Below are positions 35,174-46,140 of a DNA stretch of 64,000 nucleotides, piece after piece. Origin of the DNA: Diospyros lotus (Eukaryota > Streptophyta > Magnoliopsida > Ericales > Ebenaceae); NCBI RefSeq assembly GCF_014633365.1, contig NC_068347.1, positions 12,181,655 through 12,245,654 on the forward strand, read 5' to 3'. Positions within the stretch are counted from its first letter, which is position 1, and every line of letters starts with the position of its first letter. The notes under the pieces are model-generated. The model had not been told where the DNA came from and did not search any database. It saw only the letters and a program-made list of their open reading frames with translations. The position numbers and the translations under genes were made by a program.

Positions 35174-35777
35174 GTATCGTGACTTGGCCGAATCATACGC
35201 CTGCATAGACCATTTCACGATCTCAGCTAACGGGCTACGGCTCAAGACGAGCTTCCTGTGGGAGATATATTTCTGTGGAAAAGTTGAAGACATAGCCAAG
35301 ATACATGTCCAAGTAGGTCGCGGAGCGACCTCAACTAACACATCAGGGCTTTTCCATAAGTTTTTACATGGAAGTTGAAGAGCCAACCAAGATATATGTC
35401 CAGGTAGGTCGCAGATCATGACCGTATTGGGGATGAAAGGGGTCTCAGCTAGTGATCCCTTCGCTCGAGATGGAAGTGGTTGCCCAGGTAGGCGCCTAAC
35501 GGTGACATTGGGTCAAGATGAACGGGCCTCAGCTAGCAAACCACGACCTGGGGGAGGACCAAGAGGAATACTCAGATAAGCCACAAACCATAGCCCGTCG
35601 ACTAAGATGAATGGGCCCCAGCTCGCAAACCATGGTTTTTACCCTTCTCCCGAAAATGTTAAGATGTTGTGGTGGAGAGCAAACAACAAAGTGTAGCAAA
35701 ATTGATCAGGCAAAAATTTATTAATCTCAATCGAGCTTAAAGAATTGTAACATGAAACATAGGAAAAAATAAACACT
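33953..35777. other. Region between antisense gene and integrase of Tat-B
   Basis: No gene seen. It has a C-run at 33963-33973, GAGCTC-rich text to ~34330, an imperfect hairpin with arms CAATCTTCTTC and GAAGAAGATTG (34645-34705), a (GA)n tract at 35141-35171, and loose repeats of AGGTCGC / CCTCAGCTAGCAAACC at 35280-35640. Tat elements often carry such repeat-rich DNA here. Confidence 0.65.
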
Positions 35778-37120
35778 TTACTGATAGTAGGGGCGGAGGT
35801 GCTTCGCGTTCCAGGCTCGCGGGAGGACAGCCCCGTCCATGTTGGCTAGATGGTACGCCCCGTTGCCCAAGTCTTTGTGGATGACAAAGGGTCCTTCCCA
35901 GTTTGGGCCAAGTGTGCCGTCACTGGCTTTCCTAGCTGCGGGAAGTATTAAGCGTAGTACGCGATCTCCAACTTTATAATGCCTGATCCGGACTTTTCTG
36001 TTATAGTAACGCGCTACCCTTTGTTGGTATACGACGATCTTTAAACGAGCTATGTCTCTTGCTTCCTCCAGTAGGTCCAAATTTACAGCTAGCAGTTCGT
36101 GATTCCCTTCTGGGTTGAAGGCGGCTCTTCGCTGGCTTGTCACCTCGTATTTTGCTGGGATCATAGCTTCGAATCCGTAAGCCAACGAAAAAGGGGTCTC
36201 CCCTGTGCTAGTGCGAGCTGTCGTCCGATATGCCCAGAGCACTGTTTGTAGTTCGTCTGCCCAAGCACCCTTCCTATTCTCTAGCTTCGTCTTTAGGGCG
36301 TGCTTGATGATCTTGTTAACTGCCTCAGCTTGCCCGTTCGCTTGGGGGTGGTCTACGGCCGTGAAGCTCTTCTGAATGCCTAGTGACTCGCAAAACCAAA
36401 TGAACTGCTCGCTAGTGAATTGAGTCCCGTTGTCTGTAATTATCTACTGTGGGACCCCAAACTTGCAAATGATATTATCCCAGACGAATTTTTGTACCTT
36501 GGAGGTGGAGATTTCAGCGAGTTCTTTCGCTTCGGCCCACTTGGTGAAGTAATCTACCGCCACGATAGCGTGCTTGCAATTGCCTCGAGACGTTGGGAGC
36601 AGCCCGATCAGGTCTATGCCCCAGAAAGCAAATGGCCACGGGCTACTCATCTGTTGGAGGTAGACCGGAGGAGCTCGCGGGATTTTAGTAAACCGTTGGC
36701 ACTTTTCACACCTTTTCACCAGCTCTATCGCATCCTGTTTCATCGTGGGCCAATAGAATCCCTGCCGAAGTGCTTTCTGGGCTAGCGACAGAGCCCCAGC
36801 GTGGTTTCCGCAATGTCCAGCAAGTATTTCCTCCAGCACGGTCCGGCAATCAGGGCCCTTGATACACCTTAATAGTGGAGCTGTGAATCCTCGCTTATAC
36901 AACACCTCATCATAGATACAATAGCGGACAGCTCGAGCTCGCAGTCTACGCGCTTTGAGTTTGTCTATTGGCAGCTTTTCGCCCCGTAGATACTCCAAAA
37001 TAGGACTCATCCATGAATCCTGGGGCGCACCAATCACCACCGTCTCAGCCGATTGTTCCGTGCTAGGGGCGGCTAGAAATTCCACCGGTATAGCCCCCAG
37101 GAACTCTGTATCTCGCGCAG
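35778..37120 (-). pseudogene. Integrase of Tat-B
   Basis: Zinc-binding region GHCGNHAGALSL ... KRCEKCQRF keeps His and both Cys. Core: HAIVAVDYFTKWAEA (Asp, ~36570), IITDNGTQFTSEQF (Asp, ~36435) and PQANGQAEAVNKI (Glu, ~36335), then AYRTTARTSTGETPFSLAYG. The C-terminus has VGDRVLRLILP and LGPNWEGPFVI and ends at 35778 with HLRPYYQ. One stop (36444-36446, VPQ*IITD) fits TGG to TAG. Otherwise well preserved. Confidence 0.93.
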
Positions 37121-37500
37121 TTGCCAGTCAAGCTAATGCGTCTGCATAGGAATTTTGAGAACGGGGAATCTGGCGTACCTCGAATTTTGGGAGAAGGGTC
37201 AGATGCTCGCGCACTTTGAGCAGGTATGCCGCCATCTTTGCACCTTTCGCTTGATATTCCCCCCATATTTGATTAACGACCAGTTGGGAGTCGCTGAAGA
37301 TTACAACTGCTTCGACTCGTACCTCCTTTGCCAGGCGTAGCCCTGCGAGCAATGCCTCGTACTCGGCCTCATTGTTGGTAGCTCAGAAATCGAATCATAG
37401 GGCACAGAGGATCCTGTGGCCCTCCGGGCTGATTAACATAACTCCAGCCCCAGCTCCTTGATCGCTTGACGATCCGTCAACATATAGCTCCTAGGACGGT
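37121..37500 (-). pseudogene. Archaeal-type RNase H of Tat-B
   Basis: ELYVDGSSSDQGAGAGVML (Asp), NNEAEYEALLAGLRLA (Glu), VVIFSDSQLVVNQIWG (Asp) and SQNSYADALA at the end. Two TGA near 37380-37395 (CAL*FDF*ATNN) and one at 37128-37130 all fit CGA-to-TGA. The tract is otherwise a good match to the second RNase H of Tat elements. Confidence 0.9.
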
Positions 37501-38125
37501 CCTTCCAAGGCTTCTTCTCCCACTTAGGCTGGTCCAGTGAATTCAGCAATGAAATCCGCGAGTGCTTGCCCTTTGATAGCCGTCCTTGGTTTGTATTCCA
37601 AGTCGAACTGAGCGAGCTCAATCGCCCATTTCAGTAGGCGACCTAAAGTGTCTAGTTTCTGCAAAATCTGCTTCAGGGGGTACTTGGTCAGAACGTCGAT
37701 CTGATGGGCCTAGAAATAGGGATGCAACTTCCTCGATGTTGTGACTAGGCAGTATGTGAGCTTCTCCATCGGTGTGTACCTTGTTTTCGCGTCCACCAAC
37801 CTCTTGCTGACGTAGTAGATGGGGTATTGCACCCCTTCTTCCTCCCGAACCAATGCTGCGCTAAGAGCGTGCTCTGACACTCCCAAGTAGACGACCAATT
37901 TTTCCCCATCCTTAGGTTTTGAAAGTAACAGCGCTTGCCCCATGTACGCCTTCAACTGTTGGAAGGTGAGCTCGCATTCTTCACTCCAATTGAAGCATTG
38001 GGCTTTCCTTAACGTATTGAAGAAAGGAATACACTTGTCAGTCGCCTTGGAGATAAACCGGTTCAGGGAAGTGACCTGACCAGTAAGGCTCTGCACATCC
38101 TTCATCTTTGTGGGAGATCTCATAT
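37501..38125 (-). pseudogene. Connection and RNase H of Tat-B
   Basis: RSPTKMKDVQSLTGQVTSLN and FNWSEECELTFQQLKAY lead into LVVYLGVSEHALSAALVRE (Asp usually here; this element has no clear D), YYVSKRLVDAKTRYTPMEKL and IDVLTKYPLKQIL, then GQALADFIAEFTGPA. A TAG at 37710-37712 (YF*AHQ) fits CAG to TAG. Stops also lie near 37490 and 37530. Confidence 0.88.
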
Positions 38126-39155
38126 CCAACAAGGCCTTTATTTTTTCCGGGTTGGCCTCGATGCCTCTGTTGTTGACCATGAATCCCAAGAATTTCCCAG
38201 AAGCCACTCCAAAGGCGCACTTCAGTGGATTTAGCTTCATGTGGTAGCTCTTGAGGATCTCGAACATTTCTCCTAAATCGCAAACATGATCTACAACCTG
38301 CTCAGATTTAACCAGCATATCATCGACATATACCTCCATTGTTCTCCCAATCTGCGCTTCGAACATCGTATTCACGAGCCTCTGGTAGGTGGCCCCAGCA
38401 TTCTTCAGTCCGAACGACATAACTTTGTAGCAGTACAGCCCACGATCGGTGATAAATGAGGTGTGCTCCTCCTCGCTAGGATTCATGGGGATCTGGTTGT
38501 ATCCCGAGTAGGCGTCCATGAAACTGAGGAGCTGGTGCCCTGCTGTTGCATCCACGAGCTGGTCAATCCTGGGAAGGGGAAAGCTTTCTTTCGGGCAGGC
38601 CTTATTCAGGTCGGTGAAGTCGATGCAGGTCCTCTATTTTTCGTTCTTTTTCTTCACCAGGACTGGATTGGCTACCCAGACTGGGTACTGGGCTTCTCTG
38701 ATGAATCCATTGTCCAGGAGCTTATCCACATCCTCCTTAAGGGCGGCATAACGCTCTGGAGTCATTGGCCTCCTCTTTTGCAACACTGGTCTGTAGCTGG
38801 GGTCCACGTTGAGCCTGTGCGACATGACCTCCGGGGCTATGCCTACCATATCTTCATGGTTCCATGCAAACACATCCAGGTTAGCTTTAAGGAATTCAAC
38901 CAATTGGCACTTTACCTCAGGGGCCAGATTCTTTCCGAGCTTCAGACACCTTTTAGCATCCACTTCGCTGGCTGGGACTTCTTCAAGTTCTTCCATCGGG
39001 CCGGAGGCCTTGTCACAATCCACTTCTCAGGGATCTAGGTCATAGTTTACCCCGCTCTGACTTGAAGGTCGCTGAGCTCTTCCTGCGACCACATTCACTT
39101 TCTTTCCTTTGGCCCCCATCTTGACCGCGTCCTCATAACAGTGTCTCGCGAGGTG
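38126..39155 (-). pseudogene. Reverse transcriptase of Tat-B
   Basis: N-terminal linker LKANLDVFAWNHEDMVGI, then DKLLDNGFIREAQYPVW, TCIDFTDLNKACPKESF, SFMDAYSGYNQIPM, FGLKNAGATYQRLVN and the intact catalytic EVYVDDMLVKS. The usual MPFGLKNAG is MSFGLKNAG here, a C-to-T change. Stops at 38634-38636 (NEK*RTC, fits TGG to TAG) and near 39036 (DP*EVD, fits CGA to TGA). All in the same frame as PR and INT. Confidence 0.93.
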
Positions 39156-39761
39156 CTATTCTCCCCGCACGCATCCTGTTCGGTTGTTGGTCGGGAACTT
39201 GACGGTCAGAGCCCTAGTTGAGGTGACCATGTCCAGCTCGTTCATCACTGGCCGCCCGAGTACAACGTTGTACGCTGAGGGACAGTCAATAATGAGGAAT
39301 TCTGCCATCACCGTTGCTTCACGACTTGGGCTCCCAACAGTGAATGGGAGTTTAACCCACCCTATGGGAACAACTGCATCTCCCGTGAATCCGTAAAGCG
39401 GCTCTGGGGACGAGCTCAATTGCTTGGGCCCTAATCCCATCTGGTCGAAACAGGCCCTGTACATCACATTCACCGAGCTACCAGTGTCCACCATTATTCT
39501 TCGTACCTCCATGTTGCCGATGTGAGCACGAATGACAAGGGCGTCATTGTGCGGCCAGTGTATGTCCCTGGCATCATCTTCGGAGAAGGTGATTTCTTTC
39601 ATTACCACCCTAGCTTGCTTAGATGGTCCCATCTGCTCAACAGATCCTGCTATCAAGACGTGATTAGCTTCGCGTACATACCTTTTATGCGACCTGTTCG
39701 ATGTGCCTGCGAGGTGAGGTCCACCGTGGATTGTGTAGATCGTTCGAACCGCAGGCGTATG
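39156..39761 (-). pseudogene. Aspartic protease of Tat-B, catalytic motif intact
   Basis: WPHNDALVIRAHIGNMEVRR leads to IMVDTGSSVNVMYRACF, the aspartic protease active site, followed by PLYGFTGDAVVPIGWVKL and CPSAYNVVLGRPVMNEL. The D-T-G-S motif is complete, unlike Tat-A. The frame ends at 39156 with a stop (RGE*HLARHCYE) that fits CAG to TAG. Confidence 0.92.
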
Positions 39762-41361
39762 TTAATCCTCGGGGGGAGGTCGTTGTTGATTCATCTGCTG
39801 GGGTGGCTGGTTTGCAGGTCGCACCAAGTAATCTCGCAGCCAGCCCCTTTGAATCAGTTCTTCAATTGCATCTTTCAGGGCGTAGCATTCGGAGGTGTCG
39901 TGCCCCACCTCGTTGTGGTACGCACAAAACTTCTCCCGATTTCTAAACTTATTGGGAGTTTTTATCGAGTTCGGCCTCCCGAAATCTTCTCTCCTCTTTT
40001 CCATAGCGAAAATCCTCTCTTGAGAATCCGATAGGGCCGCATAGTTGCTGAAACGGCCCTGTCGTGGAGATCGCTCCTCTCGCTCATCTTGTCAAGATCG
40101 CTTGGCTACCTGATTGCTAGACCGCTCATCACGGTTGTCCCTTCCATTTCCCCTGTCATTTCTTTTCCTGTCTCGCCTAGAACTTCCGGCTTCCTCCCTA
40201 TGTCCGGCGGGCTTCTTCGAACCGAATGCCTCTTCCCACCGATGTCATTCGCAGCTCGCTCATAGAACTCTCACAAATCTGTAACGGGGGATTTGTAGAT
40301 GCTCTCATAGAGCTTCCCGTCTTTCCGAAGGCCTGCCGAGATGGCCGTCAAGATACTTTCATCAGAGGGACTTTCGACGTTGCTCACCTCGCGCCGGAAC
40401 CTGGCGATGTAGTCCTTGAGGGACTCGTTCGACCTTTGGAAGACCGTGGCGAGGTGGCACGGAGAAGCGAGCTGCCGCCTCAGTGCCTTGTACTGACCGA
40501 GGAACCTCTGCTAGCATTTTTCCCAACTGCCAATGCTGCAAGATGGAAGACTTCTAAGCCAAGCACGCAGAATGTCTCCCAAGGTCGTAGGGAACACCCG
40601 GCACCTTACTAGCGAGCTAGTGGTCTGCAGGTCCATCTGGACATTGAATGCGTCTAGATGGTCATAGGGGTTGCTGTCCCCATTGTACTGCGGTATGCTT
40701 GGAACCTTGAATCTCCTGGGGAGAGCTTCGAGCTCGACTTCTCTCGTGAACGACGTCCTCTCTCCGTAGCCACTATTTTGGCCACGAGCTCCTTATCGTG
40801 CCTCCAACTCCTGCACCCTTTGGAGCAACTCCTCCACGGCTATGCCCTGGTCCACAGATCGCTGGAGCTGCGGTCGCCTGCTTCCTTTCCCCGGGGAGCG
40901 ATATAGCGGGGGGTCTGTACTCTTAGACTTTGAGTTAGAGGAATTTACTAACCCTTCTGGCGAGGGAACTCTGTCAGCTTCTCTTTCATTTGGCAGGGGC
41001 CTTTCCTCTCGTGGGTGGCGAGCTCTCCGGGGTGATGGTGGCTTTGACTATCTCAGGATCGTTTGCGGCTGGGCCTGGGCAAGGGCCCCGACCGCTTCAG
41101 CGAGCTGCCTTACGGTGTTTTCCAGTGCCTCCTGACGTTGCTGCCAGGCCTGAATCGCCTCTGCTCCGACGGGTGGGGCGGCAGGTTGAGCCGGAGTCCG
41201 CGGGGGCACTCCAGCAGTGACTCCGGTAATTAGTGGAACCAAAGTTTCCGTTGCTGGGGCAACGGACCCTCCAACAGGCGGATCGTCGTGCGGTTGGTTG
41301 CGTCGATTTTCGACAAATCGATGATTGCATCAGAGCTTCGTGCATTCCTTCCTCTTGCCAT
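39762..41361 (-). pseudogene. gag of Tat-B
   Basis: ATG at 41361 (MARGRNARSS) follows the primer site and matches the gag start at 63951 (MARGQNAPSS). A Pro/Ala-rich region with WQQRQEALENTVRQLAEAVG lies at ~41150-41060. The capsid core at ~40590-40220 reads QYKALRRQLASPC, FQRSNESLKDYIARFRREV and SILTAISAGLRKDGKLYES. A Zn-knuckle-like CAYHNEVGHDTSECYAL is at ~39930. At least one frameshift in the 5' third and several stops (for example 40288). Confidence 0.88.
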
Positions 41362-41380
41362 TACTATCGATCAGTGCGGG

Positions 41381-41400
41381 CCCTCCTTCTAGCGCTAAGA
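41381..41400 (-). promoter_or_regulatory. Primer binding site of Tat-B
   Basis: On the minus strand TTAGCGCTAGAAGGAGGG starts three bases after the 5' LTR. The related element at 63913 has TTTGGCATTAGAGGAAGGG. The tRNA is not identified. Confidence 0.7.
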
Positions 41401-42074
41401 TGTTGACGTACGAGAACCGTCAACCGGAGTTCAAGAACCCACAATGCGATAACAGGTGCCGAAGAGTTAGGAACAGAAGCAAAAGAACAAACAAGAAGCA
41501 CACAGGATTTTTACGTGGTTCGGCCCGAATGATGCCTAGTCCACAGCTGTTCTCTGGTTATTCTTGCAGAGTCACAGTATGTAATTCAGTCATCCATCAT
41601 TTTATAGTGGCGTATCCTTCTCTATAAATAGAGTCATGTTGTTTACAATTCGAATCAGTTCTAAGTATGGAAGGAGTCTATTTCGTTGATGGCGTTTTCC
41701 TTATCGGTTTCGGAATATCAGGGATAGGTTCCTTGTCTTCAGGGATTTGAATTACTTCTGATAGGCAGGTATATATCGCTTCCGATTATCTCATGGTCTT
41801 CTAGCTGTTCTAATCTTTGGCGTGTCTTTCGGCGAAGCTAAAGTCGTGATGTTGTGATGCTGGGATGTTGTTTTGAGCGAGCTCGCTTAGGGCGAGCTTG
41901 CTGTCTTCAAGCGACCTGATTTTTTACCATGACTCTTCATTGGTGGTTTTCAATCTCTGGGCCTGACGGGCCTCTAAGGAATTCCGGCCGGCCTATTGGG
42001 CCTTGGGTATTTTGGGTTCGCCCTGCGGGACGGGGTCCAGCCTGTTAGCTGATTCCCGGAGATCGCCCATAACA
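41401..42074 (-). repeat. 5' LTR of Tat-B
   Basis: Same length as 30163-30836, about 5% different, mostly C/T and G/A. TATAAATA at 41623-41630. Confidence 0.93.
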
Positions 42075-43507
42075 GAAGCTTATTCGGATTTCAAGAAAAC
42101 CATCCGGATATGAGGAAGGACATCCAAATATGCTGAAGGCTCATCCGGATACACTGGGACTATATAACACAAGCTATTCGGATATCTGAACAAAGTATTC
42201 AGATATGGGCAGGACATTCGGATATGATTCAAGCCATCTAGATATCTCACTAAGGCATTCAGATACTATAGGAGCCATTAGGATATGGTTTTCAACTTTT
42301 GAGAGAGGCATCATGATATGAAATAGGGCATCCGAATATCCTGGACCTATCCGGATAGAAGGAAAGGGTATCTGGATATGAGTTTTGACTTATCCGAATG
42401 TATGAAGAAGCCATTCGGATATCACATACAACATATATATAGGACACATTCGGATACGAAAGCAAAGCATCCGGATATTACTAAGGTCATCTGGATATGA
42501 ACAAAGGCTATCCGGAAACCATTCACAAAGATAAAATAAGCTATCTGGATATGCACATATGCTATCCGGATATAACAAGTGCCATCCGATATGCACTGTG
42601 CCATCCGGATACGTATTGTGCCATCCGGATGTCACTCACATAAATATTTTTCATCCATCCGGATATCTTCTAGCTCATCTGGATGTCACTCACAAACTTT
42701 GACAAATACATCCAGATACGAGGTCTCTCATCCAGATATCTACATATTAATATAAAAAAAAATGACAATCACAGAGACCTTATTCTGAAACAAAACTTAA
42801 CAAATCTAAACCATTACAAAAGAAATCTTAAGAAAACAATCCCAATCAATATGAACAATATTAAGGATGATTCAAAGATTATATTTGATTGAATCGCTAT
42901 AAAGAAATCATGCATGACTTGCCAAGACTCACTATACGTGTATATATATTTATGTATATACCTCTCTGTAACTTATATAACTCTAAAAATATGAGAACAA
43001 AGGCTTAATCAAAAACCTGTAAGGAAGGTTTACAGGGGAAAGATATTTGTCTTATGATCTTCTTGATTGACTTCAGCGTTCACGATGGAAGATCTCTCAT
43101 GCCAAGACACTGCTACTTGAACTCTCTGTTCTTCAATGCGGCGTGAAGAAAATATGCTTATGAACTATATATATATATAAGAAGCCCTAGGCACCACAAC
43201 TCCTTACTTCTTTTGGAATCCTTATTTTTAATTAACTTGGAGACTTCCTAATTCCTTCTCACACATGGATTCTCCCTTAAATACTTAATATCACTAATTA
43301 AATAATTTCTAATAATAAGAAATTATTATTAAAACTCTAGAATTACCATCATACCCTTGCATTTATTTTCCACATAATTAAATGCTATTATTCTCATTTA
43401 AAAATCCCTAAATTGTCACATTAAATATTTAATTGGCAAATTCTCTTAAGCCAAAAATTACATAAGTAATTAAATAATTTCTAAATAAATTATCAATCCT
43501 CTTACAG
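42075..43507 (-). repeat. Tekay-like LTR fragment with palindrome array
   Basis: On the minus strand it begins near CTGTAAGAGG (43507) and aligns with the LTR at 3884 up to its array: GATTGGGATTGTTTTCTTAAG against 5016 onward. It then enters its own array and stops at 42080, where the LTR 3' part is missing. It is joined to the 29301 LTR fragment (interrupted by Tat-B). 42740-43507 holds no gene. Confidence 0.75.
42079..42735 (-). repeat. Array of about 29 CATCCGGATA-type palindromes
   Basis: About 29 copies of a motif with core ATCCGGAT, spaced mostly 15-30 bases. Many variants are CpG decay (TCTGGA, TCCAGA) or one-base changes (TTCGGA). Copy 2 of the duplication carries the same array at 49196-49813. 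Confidence 0.9.
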
Positions 43508-43946
43508 GTCATTATAATAACAGATAAGGGTAGTGGTGTAGTAGGCCACAACGTGATACAAATCCCCCATAAAGCCATGTATCATGCCAAGCCTTGCCTA
43601 GATAGAAAATCATACGCCGAATGCAATGCTCGTGTCTAGTAACATAAATATTCCAAATAACTATCATGCTCGTGACCAAGCACACACTAAAATGAAAACC
43701 CCCAAATGTATAATTCCCAAACCCTTGCATGCATTTGAGATGATTAGAGACTGTATAGAAACCACATGCATCAACCCTAACAAGATCTCCCTCGTGGTCA
43801 TCTATCTTCATTCCACAATAAATTGGAAAGGAAAACTAACTCTCCATAGCAACAAGTACAAGACCCAACCTAGCATTCATTTGACATGCACTAAAATACA
43901 AAAGACCAAGCCAAGCTACACAAGTAGTATACCCACAACCAACAAT
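43508..43946. other. Unassigned 439 bases between LTR fragments
   Basis: Two overlapping open stretches (43512-43811 minus, 43626-43997 plus) show no recognised domain. No primer site follows the LTR end at 43947 on the minus strand. It may be downstream internal sequence or an old target. Confidence 0.4.
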
Positions 43947-45475
43947 GTAACACCCCCATCTCTCCTAGAATTGCCCGAGGAGAGGTGCTACGGATAAAAT
44001 AAATAAGATAAGAAAAACTCTTTGATGAACTGAAATCTGATACCATATATGAACATCTCAATCAACTGGACAACTGGAATAAAACTCTGAGTCAATATAA
44101 ACTGGAATCATAAACTTTGTCTAAAGGAAAATCCCTTAACCGAAGTATAAAATAAGATTAAACTGACAAAACACAATGAACAACAACTAAACAAACTAAC
44201 AAAACTAACACATCTAACAAAATTCCCAAACAATCTTTGGTCTTGAGCAGCTCCACGTACACATATTATAGACCACTGCTGTTAGACTCCACGTCTGGTA
44301 CTCCCCCGCTAGGACCTGGAATGGTGAAGAGTACAAGATGAGCTACAAAGCTCAGCAAGTATAAGCTGAAAAGAATAACTGAAGCTGAATCGAGAAATAT
44401 CGATACTCATAAAAATACTAATTGTCCTTGCACTGAGAGATATAATAATCATTGTAATGTTGCATTTACGAAATGTAATGCACATAAACTATAAAATAAA
44501 TGTAGATATGCAACTTTGGCTCATAGGCCTATGAAACCGTAATACATATCTAACTAATCTGAATCCTACAAACATAAAAGTTGTAAGCACATACTATGGG
44601 CAATATGCCCCTAGCCCCCTGCTGGCCACCATGCAGGCAACTCATAAACTGAGCTAAACTGAAATTGGTGGGATCCTTGCGGACAAACAACCTAAGTCGC
44701 ATAATGCAATGTTATGCTTATATACATACTGGCACACAATATGTAGTGTTCCATAGGAAGTCGTGCTCAATGCTCATATCAAAATGTATACACATAATCC
44801 CACAAAATAATGTTGAATGTGACAGTAAAAACTAAACATGAAATCTGATCTTCATAATTTATATTGTAATACAAAGATTTTTATGGTTTATGATATAGGC
44901 ATATTAAACTTATCATATTTGGCATGATAATTCAAGATTATGAAGTGCTGAGTATTTTAGGTTGAATAAAAATTGGAATTGAACGATCTGGTAGGTTATA
45001 CAACACTTGAAGTCCGCTGGCGGGTTATACAGCACTTGAAGTTTGTTGGCGGGCTACATTGGACTTAAAAGTCCGCTGGCGGCTTTTCAACACTTGTAGT
45101 CCGCTGGCGGGCTACATGGGACTTAAGGTCAGCTCGTTGGGACTTAAAGTTAGCTCGCTGGGATTTAAAAAAAGCAGCTCGTGAAGAATAGTAAGCAATG
45201 TCTAGAACGACGCCTTACACCAATCCGAATAAAATATTGGGAAAATAAATCCCAACTGACATAAAATAATTTAAGGGATGATTAAACGATCATATTGAAA
45301 AGAAACGCTATAAGAAACCATGCATCACTGTCAAGAACATCACTGAACACTGAAACAATACTCTGTACATGCATATATATAAATACACACATCTGTAACT
45401 GATAAACTCTGAGAACCAGAATCTTGATTTAATGAAATCACTGCTAAAACATGAATCTGAAAATAAGGATTTCAA
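43947..45475 (-). repeat. Tekay-like LTR, 3' portion
   Basis: On the minus strand it ends GGGGTGTTACA at 43947 and aligns backwards with 6644 to ~4560: the sequence around GTCCTAGCGGGGGAGTACCAG (44300) matches 6336, and CAGGGGGCTAGGGGC (44610) matches 6020. It holds a third kind of array at 44985-45180. Its 5' part is missing; it is joined to copy 2 of the duplicated block at 45476. Confidence 0.8.
44985..45180 (-). repeat. Array of CCGC-TG-GCGG inverted motifs
   Basis: Four clear copies of CCGCTGGCGG (or one-base variants) with ACACTTGAAGT-like spacers, then two or three AGCTCGCTGGGA variants. It sits in the same place in the LTR as the arrays at 5115-5634 and 42079-42735. Confidence 0.75.
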
Positions 45476-46140
45476 GGACCTGATCAATTAATGACGCAAA
45501 GGGACGTTAATAAGAAAGCTATATCCTGTCTTTCATTGTATATATTTTTCTGGTGATTATTGTCTTTTTATTATTCATCTTTTAATATGATTATTATATA
45601 TAAATGAATTATATTATTTTAGAATTAGAAAACATTACTATAGATGTCATGTCACATATAAAACACTAAATAAGAAATAAATTAACACGGTTTGTATCGT
45701 TAGTCAATTTCATGATGGTGCTTGAAATTAAATTGTAAATTGATGAGGAGATTTCTGATATTGGAAACCTCAAGTTGCAGGTTTGAGAGTTGACCTAGAT
45801 GCTTAGAGGGTTCATTCAATAACAACAAAATCAACAACATTAATTAGTTCCTTGGTTCACAACTCCTAACGGCAAGACTAAGAGCAAGAACAAGAGCGAT
45901 TTGTGCATAGGGTGTTCGCGAAAAAGTCTAGAAGGACCTTCCAAGAATGAGAAGCAAAAGTCCAAGCTTAAGGCCTCCTCCTCCTCGGTTCACCACCATT
46001 TCTAATATGATTTGGTCAAGCAATAGTGGAGACTATGAGCATCTCCAACATTGCAAACCAAATTCTAATTTAGTGTCTAACAGTATTTTATACCAAATTA
46101 ATGTGCTAATATCAAATTGGTATATATAAAGAAAATCTTT

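Larger units (their letters stand above)
30163..42074 (-). mobile_element. Tat-lineage Ty3/gypsy retrotransposon 'Tat-B', complete, on the minus strand
   Basis: An 11.9 kb element with equal-length LTRs (674 bp each, 30163-30836 and 41401-42074). By eye I count about 36 mismatches and no indels between them (~5%), mostly transitions. Flanks are GAAGA and GAAGC; the empty site in copy 2 is GAAGC (49191-49195), which supports a 5-bp duplication with one change. On the minus strand the order is LTR, primer site, gag, PR, RT, RNase H, archaeal RNase H, INT. An antisense gene on the + strand follows before the other LTR. Pol is one frame of over 4 kb with about eleven stops and no frameshift. Confidence 0.93.

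Noticed and set aside
35778..40004. Stop codons in Tat-B pol as programmed recoding (readthrough)
   Set aside because: Eleven stops at conserved positions in several domains, explicable by transitions, with no repeated stop context. Decay is simpler.
36420..41135. Many + strand ORFs of 80-190 aa over Tat-B gag-pol (for example 38463-39038, 39522-40034)
   Set aside because: They are the reverse of conserved RT, protease and gag sequence. Only the gene at 31606-33952 has its own promoter, splice sites and domain.
42079..42735. Short motifs with near-regular spacing, looking like a CRISPR array
   Set aside because: The repeats are only ~10 bases, palindromic and variable, lie inside a plant LTR, and no cas gene or prokaryotic context is present.
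43512..43997. Overlapping ORFs of 99 and 123 aa as a possible gene
   Set aside because: No recognisable domain, no splice or promoter signals, and they lie between two LTR fragments.
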